From Rhodocyclaceae bacterium (GTDB lineage: Bacteria > Pseudomonadota > Gammaproteobacteria > Burkholderiales > Rhodocyclaceae), in assembly GCA_026646875.1 (NCBI GenBank), contig JAPKHL010000006.1:1-56793 (forward strand): DNA of 56,793 nucleotides. Reading direction: 5' to 3'. Position numbers and translations under genes: made by a program. The notes beneath the pieces are model-generated. The model was not told where the DNA came from. It made no database searches and worked only from the letters and a program-made list of their open reading frames with translations. Positions within the stretch are counted from its first letter, which is position 1. Each line of letters begins with the position of its first letter. Below are positions 43,043 to 52,542 of this stretch, one piece after another.

Positions 43043-43936
43043 ATGTGGTTCAAGAATCTTTGCATCTACCGTCTTCCCGCCGCCGGCCGGATCGATCCCG
43101 CCGCACTTGCGGCGCAGCTTGCGCAGCGCACCCTGCAATCCTGCGGTGCGAGCGACGCGCAAAGCATCGGCTGGGTTCCGCCGCGTGACGGCGGCGACCT
43201 CGTGCATGCGGTCAATCATCAGCTGCTGGTGGCCCTGGGCGCCGAGCAGAAGCTGCTGCCCGCTTCGGTGGTCAACCAGTTCGCCCGCGAGCGGGCGGCA
43301 GAAATCGCCGAAGCCGAAGGCCGCAAGGTGGGACGCAAGGAGATGCGCGAGATCCGCGAGCAGATGACGCTCGAGCTGTTGCCGCGTGCCTTTGTCCGCC
43401 GCCGCACCACCTTCGCCTGGATCGACCCGGTGCATGGCTGGCTGGTGGTCGATGCGGCCGCCATCGGCAAGGCCGAGGAGCTTCTGGAGCTGCTGCGCAA
43501 ATCGGTGGACGGCTTCGCGGCCCGCCTGCTCAAGACCGGACAGTCACCAGCGGCGGCGATGACCGGCTGGGTAGCCAGTGGCGAAGCGCCGGGGGGGTTC
43601 ACGCTCGATCAGGATCTGGAACTGCGCTCGGCCGAGGACGCCAAGGTCCGCTACGTGAAGCACGCGCTCGAAGGCGAGGAAATCCGCCGTCACATCGCGG
43701 ACGGCAAGACCGCGACGCGCCTGGCGATGACCTGGAGCGACCGCGTTTCCTTCGTGCTGACCGAGGATCTGCAGCTCAAGCGACTGGCCTTTCTCGACCT
43801 GCTCAAGGAACAGAACGAAAACCAGTCGGACGATGCGGACGAGCGCTTCGATCTGGATTTCGCGCTGATGGCCGGCGAGCTGGCGCGCCTGTTCGACGAC
43901 CTGCTGGCCGCGCTCGGCGGCGAACAGGCGGCGTGA
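43043..43936 (+). CDS. rdgC: Recombination-associated protein RdgC
   Basis: A 297-residue DNA-binding protein that forms a ring around duplex DNA and modulates RecA. It shows the family N-terminus MWFKNLCIYRL, the segment VNQFARERAAEIAEAEGRKV, GRKEMREIREQ, LLPRAFVRRRTTFAWID and the C-terminal FTLDQDLELR and LKRLAFLDLLKEQ. Length matches the family. The stop overlaps the next gene by 4 bases (GTGA). Confidence 0.96.
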   Translation: MWFKNLCIYRLPAAGRIDPAALAAQLAQRTLQSCGASDAQSIGWVPPRDGGDLVHAVNHQLLVALGAEQKLLPASVVNQFARERAAEIAEAEGRKVGRKEMREIREQMTLELLPRAFVRRRTTFAWIDPVHGWLVVDAAAIGKAEELLELLRKSVDGFAARLLKTGQSPAAAMTGWVASGEAPGGFTLDQDLELRSAEDAKVRYVKHALEGEEIRRHIADGKTATRLAMTWSDRVSFVLTEDLQLKRLAFLDLLKEQNENQSDDADERFDLDFALMAGELARLFDDLLAALGGEQAA

Positions 43937-44307
43937 TCGGACGCGAGGCGGGCCGCGTGGTGCAAACGGCCATGGCGGGCCTGGCGGACGGCGCGGCGGA
44001 TGCCGGAATCGCCGCACCCGCGCCGGACGGAGGCACGCGTACCTGGCACGTCTATCTGATCGAGTGCCGCGACGGCAGCATCTACACCGGGATCGCCATC
44101 GACGTGGCGGCGCGCTACGCGGCACATCTCCAGGGCCGGGGTGCGCGCTACACCCGTGCGCACCCGCCGGCCCGCCTGCTGGCGAGCCAGCCCTTCCCCG
44201 ACCGCTCCAGCGCGCTGAAGGCCGAATACCGCATCAAGCAACTGCCGGCGGCGGAAAAAAAGGCGCTGGCGGCCATGCTCGCCGGGCAGATGCCCAACGG
44301 GACCTGA
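43933..44307 (+). CDS. GIY-YIG domain protein (YhbQ/UPF0213-like)
   Basis: A 124-residue protein with a GIY-YIG nuclease domain from about residue 36. HVYLIECRDGSIYTGIAIDV carries the YLI/YTG core, followed by the conserved RYAAHLQGRGARYTR and the glutamate in SALKAEYRIKQLP. This is the layout of E. coli YhbQ, reported to act as a DNA-structure-selective nuclease. The GTG start overlaps the rdgC stop; a later ATG (43972) would remove the low-complexity N-terminus and is also possible. Coupling to rdgC suggests a DNA-repair role. Confidence 0.88.
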   Translation: MIGREAGRVVQTAMAGLADGAADAGIAAPAPDGGTRTWHVYLIECRDGSIYTGIAIDVAARYAAHLQGRGARYTRAHPPARLLASQPFPDRSSALKAEYRIKQLPAAEKKALAAMLAGQMPNGT

Positions 44308-44344
44308 GCGCCGCCCGCCCCCCACCGGTCTTGAGACGCCGGCC

Positions 44345-44905
44345 CTACCAGCCCGCGCCGATCACCTTTTCTGCCCAGAACAGCGCGGTGATGGTTTTGG
44401 CATCGGTGATGGCCCCCTGCCGCACGGCGTCCACTGCGGTGTCGAGCGACAGGCTGAGCACGTCGAGAAATTCCCCGTGATCGAGTTGCTGCGCAGATTC
44501 GCGTCGCAAGCCACGGGCCAGGAAGATTTCGATCCGTTCGTCGGAATAGCCGATGCACGGATGCATCACCCCGAGATGGCGCCATTCGGCGGCGCTGTGC
44601 CCGGTTTCCTCCAGCAGTTCGCGACGGGCGGTGGCCAGGATGTCCTCGCCGGGGTCGATCTTGCCCGCCGGCAGCTCCAGGAAGGCACGCCGCAGGGGGT
44701 AGCGGTGCTGGCGCTCGAACAGCAGGCTGCCGTCATCGAGGAGACCGATGATCACCACCGCGCCGGGGTGCACGATGTACTCGCGCACGCCTTCGCGTCC
44801 GTCGGGCAGGCGCACGCGATCGCGCCGGACATCGAGCAGGCGGCCGCTGAAAACCTGCTCGCTGTCGAGCGGCGTTTCGTTCAGGTGGGCATGCGGATCG
44901 GACAT
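44345..44905 (-). CDS. Nudix hydrolase (ADP-ribose pyrophosphatase type)
   Basis: A 186-residue Nudix protein. The Nudix box is complete: a GKIDPGED start, then ARRELLEETGH with the RExxEE metal-binding core. The surroundings (LFERQHRYPLRRAFLELPAG, then the later IGYSDERIEIFLARGL) match the NudF/ADP-ribose pyrophosphatase branch. The ATG at 44905 has GAGGAGCTC upstream; a longer frame is discarded. It follows nuoN after a terminator hairpin, a common place for this gene in betaproteobacteria, where it may remove ADP-ribose from NAD turnover. Confidence 0.92.
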   Translation of the reverse strand: MSDPHAHLNETPLDSEQVFSGRLLDVRRDRVRLPDGREGVREYIVHPGAVVIIGLLDDGSLLFERQHRYPLRRAFLELPAGKIDPGEDILATARRELLEETGHSAAEWRHLGVMHPCIGYSDERIEIFLARGLRRESAQQLDHGEFLDVLSLSLDTAVDAVRQGAITDAKTITALFWAEKVIGAGW

Positions 44906-44926
44906 CGGAGAGCTCCTCAAATGAAA

Positions 44927-44947
44927 ACGCCCCGACTGGCGGGGCGT
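44927..44947 (-). terminator. Terminator of the nuo operon
   Basis: ACGCCCCG (44927-44934) pairs with CGGGGCGT (44940-44947) around a 5-base loop. On the minus strand it is followed by TTTTCATTT, a good U-tract. It lies 19 bases past the nuoN stop and just before the Nudix gene. Confidence 0.85.
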
Positions 44948-44966
44948 CTTGCGGAAAGGGCCGGGT

Positions 44967-46454
44967 TCAGAGCGAACGCAACAGCGCGACGGCGCAGATC
45001 GACATCAGCGCCTGCGGGAAGATGCCGAGCAGGGCGACGGCGAGGCCGTTGGCCGACATCAGGACCTTGTTGCCGACGGTGGCCGTCACCGGCGTCAGGT
45101 CCTTGGGCTGATCGAAGTACATCAGCTTGACCACGCGCAGGTAGTAGAAGGCGCCGATCAGCGAGAACAGCACGGCGGCGATGGCCAGCCACAGGTAACC
45201 GGCGGCGACCACGGCCTGCAGCACCGAGAACTTGGCGAAGAAGCCCACGAAGAACGGCACGCCGGCCATCGAGAACATCATCATCATCATGACCGCGGCG
45301 AACCAGGGGCTGCGCTTGTTGAGGCCCTTGAAATCCTCGAGCTCCTCGGATTCGAAGCCGGCGCGGGCCAGCAGCAGGATCATCCCGAAGGTTCCGGCGC
45401 TGGTCAGCACGTAGGTGACGACGTAGAACATTGCCGAGCTGTAGGCATTGAGGGCGAAGCGCGCATCGCCGCCGACGATGCCGGTGACCAGGCCGAGCAA
45501 CATGAAGCCCATGTGCGAGATCGCCGAGTAGGCCAGCATGCGCTTGAGATTGGTCTGGGCGATCGCGGCGAGATTGCCGATCGCCATCGACAGCACGGAG
45601 AGCACGATCAGCATCATCTGCCAGTCGGCGGCCAGGACCACGAGGCCGCTGACCAGCATGCGCATGACGATGGCGAAGGCCGCCAGCTTCGGCGCCGAGG
45701 CGATGAGCAGGGTGATGGCCGTCGGCGCGCCATGATAGACGTCGGGAATCCACATGTGGAAGGGCACGACGCCGAGCTTGAAGGCAATGCCGGCGACCAG
45801 GAAGACCAGGCCGAAGACGAGGATGCTGCGGTTGGCCTGCCCTTGCATGAGGGCGTCGGAAACCGCCGTGATTTCCAGGGTGCCGGTGGCGCCATAGATC
45901 ATCGACATGCCGTAGAGGAGCAGGCCCGAGGCCAGGGCACCCAGCACGAAGTACTTCATCGCCGCCTCGGTGGCGCGCACCGAGTCGCGGTTCAGCGCGA
46001 CCAGCGCATAGAGCGACAGAGAGAGAAGCTCAAGACCGAGGTAGATGGTCAGGAAGTGGTTGGCCGAGATCATCACCATCATGCCGAGGGTGGCGAACAG
46101 GACCAGCGTGTAGTACTCGCCACGACCGAGTTGCGGACGATCGAGCACGTAGCCGCGCGAATAGAAGAGCACGATCAGCACGGTCAGGCAGGTGAGCAGC
46201 TTCAGCAGGTCGCCCATCAGGTCGTCGACGAAGAGGTTGCTGAAGGTGTAGGCCACCTCACCGGTGCTGGTCATGAAGATCACGAAGGCGGTGCCGACCA
46301 GCGTGAGCTGGGTCAGTACGTAGGTCAGCGTGCGCTTGCGGTCCTTCACGAAGAGGTCGACCATCAGGATGACGCAGGCCATGACCAGCATGAAGAGCTC
46401 TGCGCTCGCGGGGCGCAGGTCGGGCAGAACGAATTGCATTTCGGCAAGAGTCAT
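44967..46454 (-). CDS. nuoN: NADH-quinone oxidoreductase subunit N
   Basis: Antiporter-like, proton-pumping membrane subunit of complex I; 495 residues with about fourteen transmembrane helices. The proton-translocating domain carries [16 protein letters not shown] with the conserved glutamate, the broken-helix lysine region [19 protein letters not shown] and [14 protein letters not shown]. The ORF starts [13 protein letters not shown]. It lies 12 bases after nuoM, the last gene of the operon before a terminator. Confidence 0.97.
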   Translation of the reverse strand: MTLAEMQFVLPDLRPASAELFMLVMACVILMVDLFVKDRKRTLTYVLTQLTLVGTAFVIFMTSTGEVAYTFSNLFVDDLMGDLLKLLTCLTVLIVLFYSRGYVLDRPQLGRGEYYTLVLFATLGMMVMISANHFLTIYLGLELLSLSLYALVALNRDSVRATEAAMKYFVLGALASGLLLYGMSMIYGATGTLEITAVSDALMQGQANRSILVFGLVFLVAGIAFKLGVVPFHMWIPDVYHGAPTAITLLIASAPKLAAFAIVMRMLVSGLVVLAADWQMMLIVLSVLSMAIGNLAAIAQTNLKRMLAYSAISHMGFMLLGLVTGIVGGDARFALNAYSSAMFYVVTYVLTSAGTFGMILLLARAGFESEELEDFKGLNKRSPWFAAVMMMMMFSMAGVPFFVGFFAKFSVLQAVVAAGYLWLAIAAVLFSLIGAFYYLRVVKLMYFDQPKDLTPVTATVGNKVLMSANGLAVALLGIFPQALMSICAVALLRSL

Positions 46455-46466
46455 AGCGGCTACCAG

Positions 46467-47951
46467 TTATTGGATCTTGCTGATGGCGATGTGGCGCAGC
46501 AGTTCATTGACCGAACTGTGCATGACCTCGGTGAAGGGCTGCGGGTAGAGACCCATGCCCAGCGTGCCGATGGCCAGCAGGGCCAGGATCAGGAACTCGC
46601 GACCGTTGATGTCGGTCAGTTCGGCAACGTGATGGTTGCCGATGTCGCCGAAGATCACGCGCTTGTACATCCACAGGGTGTAGGCGGCGCCGACGATCAT
46701 CGTCGAGGCAGCGGCGAAGGCCACCCAGAAGTTGTACTTGACGGCACCGAGGATGACCATGAACTCGCCGACGAAGCCGGAGGTGGCCGGCAGGCCGGCA
46801 TTGGCCATGGCGAACAGCATGAAGAAGGCGGCGAACTTGGGCATGGTGTTGACCACCCCGCCGTAGTCGGCGATCCGCCGCGAATGCACGCGGTCGTACA
46901 TCACGCCGATGCAGAAGAACATGGCGCCCGAGACGAAGCCGTGCGAGATCATCTGCACCAGCGCGCCTTCGATGCCCAGCGCGCTGAACATGAAGAAGCC
47001 GAGGGTCACGAAGCCCATGTGCGCGATCGAGGAATAGGCGACCAGCTTCTTCATGTCCTCCTGCACCAGGGCCACGAAGCCGATATAGACGACCGCAATC
47101 AACGACAGGGCGACAATCAGTCCGGCCAGCTCGTGCGAGGCATCCGGCGTGATCGGCAGCGAGAAGCGCAGGAAGCCGTAGGCGCCGAGTTTCAGGCCGA
47201 TGGCCGCCAGCACGATCGAGCCGCCGGTGGGGGCCTCGACGTGGGCATCGGGCAGCCAGGTGTGCACCGGCCACATCGGCACCTTGACCGCGAAGGCGAT
47301 CAGGAAGGCCAGGAAGATCCAGATCTGCGCGCCCATCGGGATCGGCAGCTGGTGCCAGTCGAGGATCGAGAAGCTGCCGCCGGAATTGATGAACAGGTAG
47401 AGCAGCGCGACCAGGAAGAGCAGCGAGCCGAGCAGCGTGTAGAGGAAGAACTTGATTGCGGCATAGACGCGGTTAGGGCCGCCCCAGATGCCGATGATCA
47501 GGTACAGCGGAATCAGCGAAGCCTCGAAGAACACGTAGAAGAGGATGCCGTCGAGGGCGCTGAAGATGCCGTTGAGCAGCCCGGACATGATCAGGAAGCC
47601 GGCGTTGTACTGCGCGACCTTGTTGTCGATGACCTGCCAGCCGGCCAGCACGACGATCAGCGTGATGAAGCTGTTGAGGATCACGAAGAGCATCGAGATG
47701 CCATCGACGCCGAGGTGGTAATTGATGTTGAAGCGCGGAATCCACGGCGCGAGTTCGACGAACTGCATGGCCGGGGTCTGCATGTCGAAGCCGGTGTAGA
47801 GCGGAATCGTCACCAGCAGGCCGGCAAAGGCGCCGGCCAGGGCCAGCATGCGCGCCAGCGGAGCATTGCGGTCCGAGCCGGTGGCCAGCACGACGAGGCC
47901 GGCAAAGATCGGAATCCAGACGGCAAGGGAGAGGAGCGGGGTACCTGACAT
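46467..47951 (-). CDS. nuoM: NADH-quinone oxidoreductase subunit M
   Basis: Second antiporter-like subunit of complex I, 494 residues, about fourteen helices. Features are HLGVDGISMLFVILN, YVFFEASLIPLYLIIG with the key glutamate, KVPMWPVHTWLPDAHVEAPTGGS with the lysine-containing helix break (shown in part), and AYSSIAHMGFVTLG. It lies 23 bases after nuoL. The product, with NuoL and NuoN, forms the distal membrane arm that pumps protons. Confidence 0.97.
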   Translation of the reverse strand: MSGTPLLSLAVWIPIFAGLVVLATGSDRNAPLARMLALAGAFAGLLVTIPLYTGFDMQTPAMQFVELAPWIPRFNINYHLGVDGISMLFVILNSFITLIVVLAGWQVIDNKVAQYNAGFLIMSGLLNGIFSALDGILFYVFFEASLIPLYLIIGIWGGPNRVYAAIKFFLYTLLGSLLFLVALLYLFINSGGSFSILDWHQLPIPMGAQIWIFLAFLIAFAVKVPMWPVHTWLPDAHVEAPTGGSIVLAAIGLKLGAYGFLRFSLPITPDASHELAGLIVALSLIAVVYIGFVALVQEDMKKLVAYSSIAHMGFVTLGFFMFSALGIEGALVQMISHGFVSGAMFFCIGVMYDRVHSRRIADYGGVVNTMPKFAAFFMLFAMANAGLPATSGFVGEFMVILGAVKYNFWVAFAAASTMIVGAAYTLWMYKRVIFGDIGNHHVAELTDINGREFLILALLAIGTLGMGLYPQPFTEVMHSSVNELLRHIAISKIQ

Positions 47952-47974
47952 ATCGTTCCCAGTCTTTTTCTAGC

Positions 47975-49996
47975 TCAGACGCGCGAGACCCAGAGGGTCA
48001 GCAAGACGAACACGCCGATGATCATCGTAAAGGCGTAGTGATAGATGTGGCCGGACTGGAAGAAGCGGACGACGCTGGCGATCCAGCCGACCAGGCGCGC
48101 GCTTCCGTTAACCAGGATGCCGTCGATCAGGGCGGCATCACCACCCTTCCACAATCCGCGGCCAAGCAGGCGGGCGCCGCCGGCGAAGACCGCTTCGTTG
48201 AACTTGTCGAAGTAGTACTTGTTCTCGAGCAGGGTGTAGATCGGACCCACGCGGGCCTTGATCGCAGCCGGGATGTCCGGGCGCTTGAGATAGAAGAACC
48301 AGGCCACGGCCACGCCGGAAACGGCCAGCCAGAAGGGGGCGGTGGTCAGTGCGTGCGTGGCCATCGCGGTGGCACCGTGGAAATGGTGGGCGAGCTCGGC
48401 CATCGCCGGATGGCGCGCCGCATCGACGTGGATGACGCCCTTGAAGTAGTCGCCGAACAGCATCGGTTCGATGGCGATGAAACCGATGATCACCGAGGGG
48501 ATGGCCAGCAGGACCAGCGGCAGGGTGACCACCCAGGGAGTCTCGTGCGGCTTCTGGCCGGGAGCTAGGCCATGGTGGTGATGGTCGTCGTCATGGTGAT
48601 CGTCGTGGCCGTGATGCGCCTTGCCGAAACGCTCCTCGCCGTGGAACACGAGGAAGTACATGCGGAAGGAGTAGAAGGCGGTGACGAAGACACCGGCGAG
48701 CACGGCGAAATAGGCAAAACCGGCGCCCGGAATGTGCGAGAACTTGACGGCCTCGATGATCGAGTCCTTGGAGTAGAAACCGGCAAAGAACGGCGTGCCG
48801 ATGAGTGCCAGCGAGCCGATCAGCGAGGTGATCCAGGTGATCGGCATGTACTTGCGCAGACCGCCCATGTTGCGGATGTCCTGGTCGTGATGCATGCCGA
48901 TGATCACCGAGCCGGCACCGAGGAACAGCAGCGCCTTGAAGAAGGCGTGCGTCATCAGGTGGAAGATCGCCACCGAATAGGCCGAGGCGCCGAGCGCGAC
49001 GGTCATGTAACCGAGCTGCGAGAGCGTCGAGTAGGCAACCACGCGCTTGATGTCGTTCTGGATGATGCCGAGGAAGCCCATGAACAACGCGGTGATCGAG
49101 CCGATCACGATGACGAAGGACAGCGCGGTGTCGGAAAGCTCGAACAGCGGCGACATGCGGGCGACCATGAAGATACCGGCGGTGACCATCGTCGCAGCGT
49201 GGATCAGCGCCGAAATCGGGGTCGGGCCTTCCATCGAGTCGGGCAGCCAGACATGCAGCGGAACCTGCGCGGATTTGCCCATCGCGCCGACGAACAGCAG
49301 GATGCAGGTGGCCGCGAGCAGCGAAACGGTCGCCCATTCGCGGTCGAGGAACAGGTTGATCGTCGTGTCCGCGAGGGACGGCGCCTTGGCGAACACTGCG
49401 GCGTAGTCGAGCGTGCCGAAGTGCGCGAGCACCAGGCCAATGCCGAGAATGAAGCCGAAGTCGCCGACGCGGTTGACCAGGAAGGCCTTCATGTTGGCGA
49501 AGATCGCCGTCGGGCGGGTGTACCAGAAGCCGATCAGCAGATAGGAGACGAGACCCACCGCTTCCCAGCCGAAGAACAGCTGCATGAAGTTGTTGCTCAT
49601 CACCAGCATCAGCATTGAGAAGGTGAACAGCGAAATGTAGCTGAAGAAGCGGTTGTAGCCCGGGTCATCGTGCATGTAGCCGATGGTGTAGATGTGCACC
49701 ATGAGCGAGACGGAGGTGACGACGAGCATCATGGTGACCGTCAGCTGGTCGATCAGGAAGCCGACCTCGAAGCTGTAGTCGCCGGAGGTCAGCCACTGGT
49801 AGACCGGGCCGTTGAAGGTGTTGCCGGCCATCACGTCCCTGAAGATGACAACCGAGGCGATAAAGGCGATGGCAACCCCGGCGATCGTCGCGGTATGAGC
49901 GACCCAGCGCGGGATGATCCGGCAGAGGAGGCCGGCGATCATCGCGCCGACGAGCGGTGCGAGCGGCACCAGCAGATAGAGGCTCTTCATGTCCAT
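47975..49996 (-). CDS. nuoL: NADH-quinone oxidoreductase subunit L
   Basis: Largest antiporter-like subunit, 673 residues, with the C-terminal lateral helix that braces the membrane arm. Motifs include FLIDQLTVTMMLVVTSVSLMVHIYTIGYM (shown in part in the family), FFGWEAVGLVSYLLIGFW, KSAQVPLHVWLPDSMEGPTP and AYSTLSQLGYMTVAL. A histidine- and aspartate-rich loop (HHGHDDHHDDDHHHHG, about residue 470) lies between late helices. ATG codons at 49996 and 49990 are both possible. It lies 6 bases after nuoK. Confidence 0.97.
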   Translation of the reverse strand: MDMKSLYLLVPLAPLVGAMIAGLLCRIIPRWVAHTATIAGVAIAFIASVVIFRDVMAGNTFNGPVYQWLTSGDYSFEVGFLIDQLTVTMMLVVTSVSLMVHIYTIGYMHDDPGYNRFFSYISLFTFSMLMLVMSNNFMQLFFGWEAVGLVSYLLIGFWYTRPTAIFANMKAFLVNRVGDFGFILGIGLVLAHFGTLDYAAVFAKAPSLADTTINLFLDREWATVSLLAATCILLFVGAMGKSAQVPLHVWLPDSMEGPTPISALIHAATMVTAGIFMVARMSPLFELSDTALSFVIVIGSITALFMGFLGIIQNDIKRVVAYSTLSQLGYMTVALGASAYSVAIFHLMTHAFFKALLFLGAGSVIIGMHHDQDIRNMGGLRKYMPITWITSLIGSLALIGTPFFAGFYSKDSIIEAVKFSHIPGAGFAYFAVLAGVFVTAFYSFRMYFLVFHGEERFGKAHHGHDDHHDDDHHHHGLAPGQKPHETPWVVTLPLVLLAIPSVIIGFIAIEPMLFGDYFKGVIHVDAARHPAMAELAHHFHGATAMATHALTTAPFWLAVSGVAVAWFFYLKRPDIPAAIKARVGPIYTLLENKYYFDKFNEAVFAGGARLLGRGLWKGGDAALIDGILVNGSARLVGWIASVVRFFQSGHIYHYAFTMIIGVFVLLTLWVSRV

Positions 49997-50002
49997 GTGC
50001 GC

Positions 50003-50308
50003 TTAACCCTTGAGGCTGTCCAGATCATCCACGTGGATGGTTCTCAGGTTGCGGAAGAGAACGACCAGGATGGCAAGACCGATCGCCGCTTCGGCAGCCG
50101 CGACGGTGAGGATGAAAAAGACGAAGATCTGGCCGGCGACATCCTGCAGGTAGTGCGAGAAGGCGATGAAGTTCATGTTCACCGCCAGCAGGATGAGTTC
50201 GAGCGCCATCAGCAGCACGATCAGGTTCTTCCGGTTGAGGAAGATGCCCACGACGCCGATCGCAAACAGGATCGCGCCAAGGATCAAAAAATGGGACAGT
50301 GTAAGCAA
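50003..50308 (-). CDS. nuoK: NADH-quinone oxidoreductase subunit K
   Basis: Small core membrane subunit of 101 residues with three helices. It has [22 protein letters not shown] with the two conserved glutamate-region residues on the proton path (ELILL), and [16 protein letters not shown] with the second conserved glutamate. The best start by family comparison is a TTG at 50308, with GGGAGG 4 bases upstream; no ATG lies in frame nearby. It follows nuoJ by 69 bases. Confidence 0.95.
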   Translation of the reverse strand: MLTLSHFLILGAILFAIGVVGIFLNRKNLIVLLMALELILLAVNMNFIAFSHYLQDVAGQIFVFFILTVAAAEAAIGLAILVVLFRNLRTIHVDDLDSLKG

Positions 50309-50377
50309 AGTGCCTCCCTGGTTCCTTCAGCAGGTGGCGGCACACGGCCGCCACATCAGTATTCTCTTCGGTTGCCG

Positions 50378-50980
50378 TCAGTCCTGCTTTTCAGCCGGCA
50401 TCTGCAGCACGCGCATGCGGTCACGGGCCTTCACGACGACCTGGGTGGCCGGATCCACGGCCTTCGTCTTGCGACGCTCGCGCATGGTCAGTGCCACCGC
50501 GGCGACGATGCCGACAAGCAGGATGATCGAGGCCAGTTCGACCGGATAGACGTAGTCGGTGTACATCAGCCGGGCCACCGACTTGACGTTGCTCGCCTCG
50601 GCACCGGTCTGCGGTACGTCGCTCTCGAGCAGGCCGAGATAGTTGCCCCCGAGCACGAGCGCCATTTCGGCGATCATCAGCAGGGAAACCATCGCGCCGA
50701 GCGGCAGATAGCTCCAGAATCCTTCGCGCAGGCGGTCGATGTTGATGTCGAGCATCATCACCACGAACAGGAAGAGCACCATCACCGCGCCGACGTAGAT
50801 CAGGACGAGACCGATGGCCAGGAACTCGGCCTGCAGCAGCATCCAGACGCCGCTCGCGCTGAAGAAGGCGAGCACCAGATAGAGGGCGGCGTGCACCGGG
50901 TTGCGCGCGGTGATGACGCGCAGGGCGGCGAACAGCATGATCGCCGAGAGGAAATAGAAAACGAAGCTCTTGAATTCCAT
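50378..50980 (-). CDS. nuoJ: NADH-quinone oxidoreductase subunit J
   Basis: Core membrane subunit of complex I, 200 residues, five helices. Typical sequence includes MEFKSFVFYFLSAIMLFAAL at the N-terminus, NPVHAALYLVLAFFSASGVW, and GLVLIYVGAVMVLFLFVVMM, where the pi-bulge helix and conserved tyrosine sit. The ATG at 50980 is preferred to an ATG nine codons upstream that overlaps the end of nuoI. The C-terminal tail is polar and charged. Confidence 0.96.
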   Translation of the reverse strand: MEFKSFVFYFLSAIMLFAALRVITARNPVHAALYLVLAFFSASGVWMLLQAEFLAIGLVLIYVGAVMVLFLFVVMMLDINIDRLREGFWSYLPLGAMVSLLMIAEMALVLGGNYLGLLESDVPQTGAEASNVKSVARLMYTDYVYPVELASIILLVGIVAAVALTMRERRKTKAVDPATQVVVKARDRMRVLQMPAEKQD

Positions 50981-50990
50981 CGTGTCGGCC

Positions 50991-51479
50991 TCAGCGGTAT
51001 TTCGCATCGAGCGCGCGGTCTTCGGCGATCTGCGCTTCGTAGCGCTCGCCGTTGGCCAGCAGCATCGGCTTGGTGTAGTAGAGATCGCCGCGCTTCTCGC
51101 CGTGGTACTCGTAGATGCGCGTCTCGACGATCGCGTCGACCGGACAGGCCTCTTCGCAGAAACCGCAGAAGATGCACTTGGTCAGATCGATGTCGTAGCG
51201 CGTCGTGCGCCGCGAACCGTCATCGCGCTCGCCGGACTCGATGGTGATCGCCATCGCCGGACAGACCGCTTCGCAGAGCTTGCAGGCGATGCAGCGCTCT
51301 TCGCCGTTGGGATAGCGGCGCAGCGCGTGCAGACCACGGAAGCGGTGGCTCTGCGGTGTTTTTTCCTCGGGGTACTGGACGGTGATCTTGCGGGCGAACA
51401 TGTAGCGCCCGGTCACCGACATCCCCTTGAGCAGTTCCTTCAGCAGGAGGCTGCCGAACATTTCCTTCATCGAACCCAT
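50991..51479 (-). CDS. nuoI: NADH-quinone oxidoreductase subunit I
   Basis: Ferredoxin-like subunit of 162 residues that carries clusters N6a and N6b to the quinone site. Two 4Fe-4S motifs are intact: [12 protein letters not shown] and [12 protein letters not shown], each CxxCxxCxxxCP. The N-terminal amphipathic helix ([21 protein letters not shown] region) anchors it on the membrane arm. It lies 10 bases after nuoH. Confidence 0.97.
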   Translation of the reverse strand: MGSMKEMFGSLLLKELLKGMSVTGRYMFARKITVQYPEEKTPQSHRFRGLHALRRYPNGEERCIACKLCEAVCPAMAITIESGERDDGSRRTTRYDIDLTKCIFCGFCEEACPVDAIVETRIYEYHGEKRGDLYYTKPMLLANGERYEAQIAEDRALDAKYR

Positions 51480-51489
51480 GACCAGCCCC

Positions 51490-52542
51490 TTACTTCCAGA
51501 TGTTCCACGGCGACATCATCCAGCAGCCGACGACGGTCAGCCAGACGAGACACACGGGAATGAACACTTTCCAGCCCAGACGCATGATCTGGTCGTAGCG
51601 ATAGCGCGGGAAGGTGGCGCGGATCCACAGGAAGAAGAACAGCACCGCCGCAATCTTCAGGAACAGCCAGAGCAGGCTGTCCGGCAGGAAGCCGACCGGT
51701 GACAGCCAGCCGCCAAGGAACATGATCGAGGCCAGCGCGGAGACGAGGATCATGTTGGCGTATTCGGCGAGGAAGAACACGGCGAAGGCCATGCCCGAGT
51801 ACTCGACGTGAAAGCCAACGATTTCCGATTCACCTTCGGCCATGTCGAACGGCGCACGGTTGGTCTCGGCGACGATGGAGATCAGGTAGACCACGAACAT
51901 CGGCAACAGTGGCAGCCAGTTCCAGGACAGGAAGCCGAGGCCGTTGTCGGCGAACATGCCCTTGCGCTGTGCTTCGACGATGTCGCCCAGGTTTAGGCTG
52001 TTCGACACCATCAGCACGACGACCAGCGCCAAGCCCATCGGGATCTCGTAGGAGATCATCTGCGCGGCCGAACGCATGCCGCCGAGGAAGGCGTATTTGG
52101 AGTTCGAGGCCCAGCCGGACAGGATGATGCCGTACACGCCGATCGAGGTGATGGCCATGATGTAGAGCAGGCTGGCATTGACGTCGGCAAGCACCAGCGT
52201 GTCGTTGAACGGCACCACGGCCCAGGCGGCGAGCGCCGGCGCGAAGGCGAACATCGGCGCGATCAGGAAGATGCCCTTGTTGGCTCCCGAGGGGATGACC
52301 ACTTCCTTGAGCAGCAGCTTCACGCCGTCGGCGATCGGTTGCAGCAGACCCCACGGACCGACACGGTTCGGGCCGATGCGCACCTGCATCCAGCCGATGA
52401 TCTTGCGCTCCCAGAACGTCAGGTAGGCGACGCCGAGCAGCAGCGGCGCAATGATCAGGACGATCTTGAGCAGCGTCCAGACGAGCGGGAAAACCGGCCC
52501 GAACAACCCTTGCAGTGCTTGTTGCAGTGCTTCAACCATCAT
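51490..52542 (-). CDS. nuoH: NADH-quinone oxidoreductase subunit H
   Basis: Membrane subunit at the quinone-binding junction, 350 residues, eight or nine helices. Motifs are [52 protein letters not shown] and FNVEYS-like [18 protein letters not shown]. Two adjacent ATGs (52542 and 52539) are possible. The first overlaps the nuoG stop as ATGA and is chosen. Confidence 0.97.
   Translation of the reverse strand: MMVEALQQALQGLFGPVFPLVWTLLKIVLIIAPLLLGVAYLTFWERKIIGWMQVRIGPNRVGPWGLLQPIADGVKLLLKEVVIPSGANKGIFLIAPMFAFAPALAAWAVVPFNDTLVLADVNASLLYIMAITSIGVYGIILSGWASNSKYAFLGGMRSAAQMISYEIPMGLALVVVLMVSNSLNLGDIVEAQRKGMFADNGLGFLSWNWLPLLPMFVVYLISIVAETNRAPFDMAEGESEIVGFHVEYSGMAFAVFFLAEYANMILVSALASIMFLGGWLSPVGFLPDSLLWLFLKIAAVLFFFLWIRATFPRYRYDQIMRLGWKVFIPVCLVWLTVVGCWMMSPWNIWK

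Noticed and set aside
44949..47948. 999-residue His/Asp/Glu-rich plus-strand ORF opposite nuoN and nuoM
   Set aside because: The polar composition is what antisense of membrane-protein codons produces; nuoN and nuoM on the minus strand are unambiguous.
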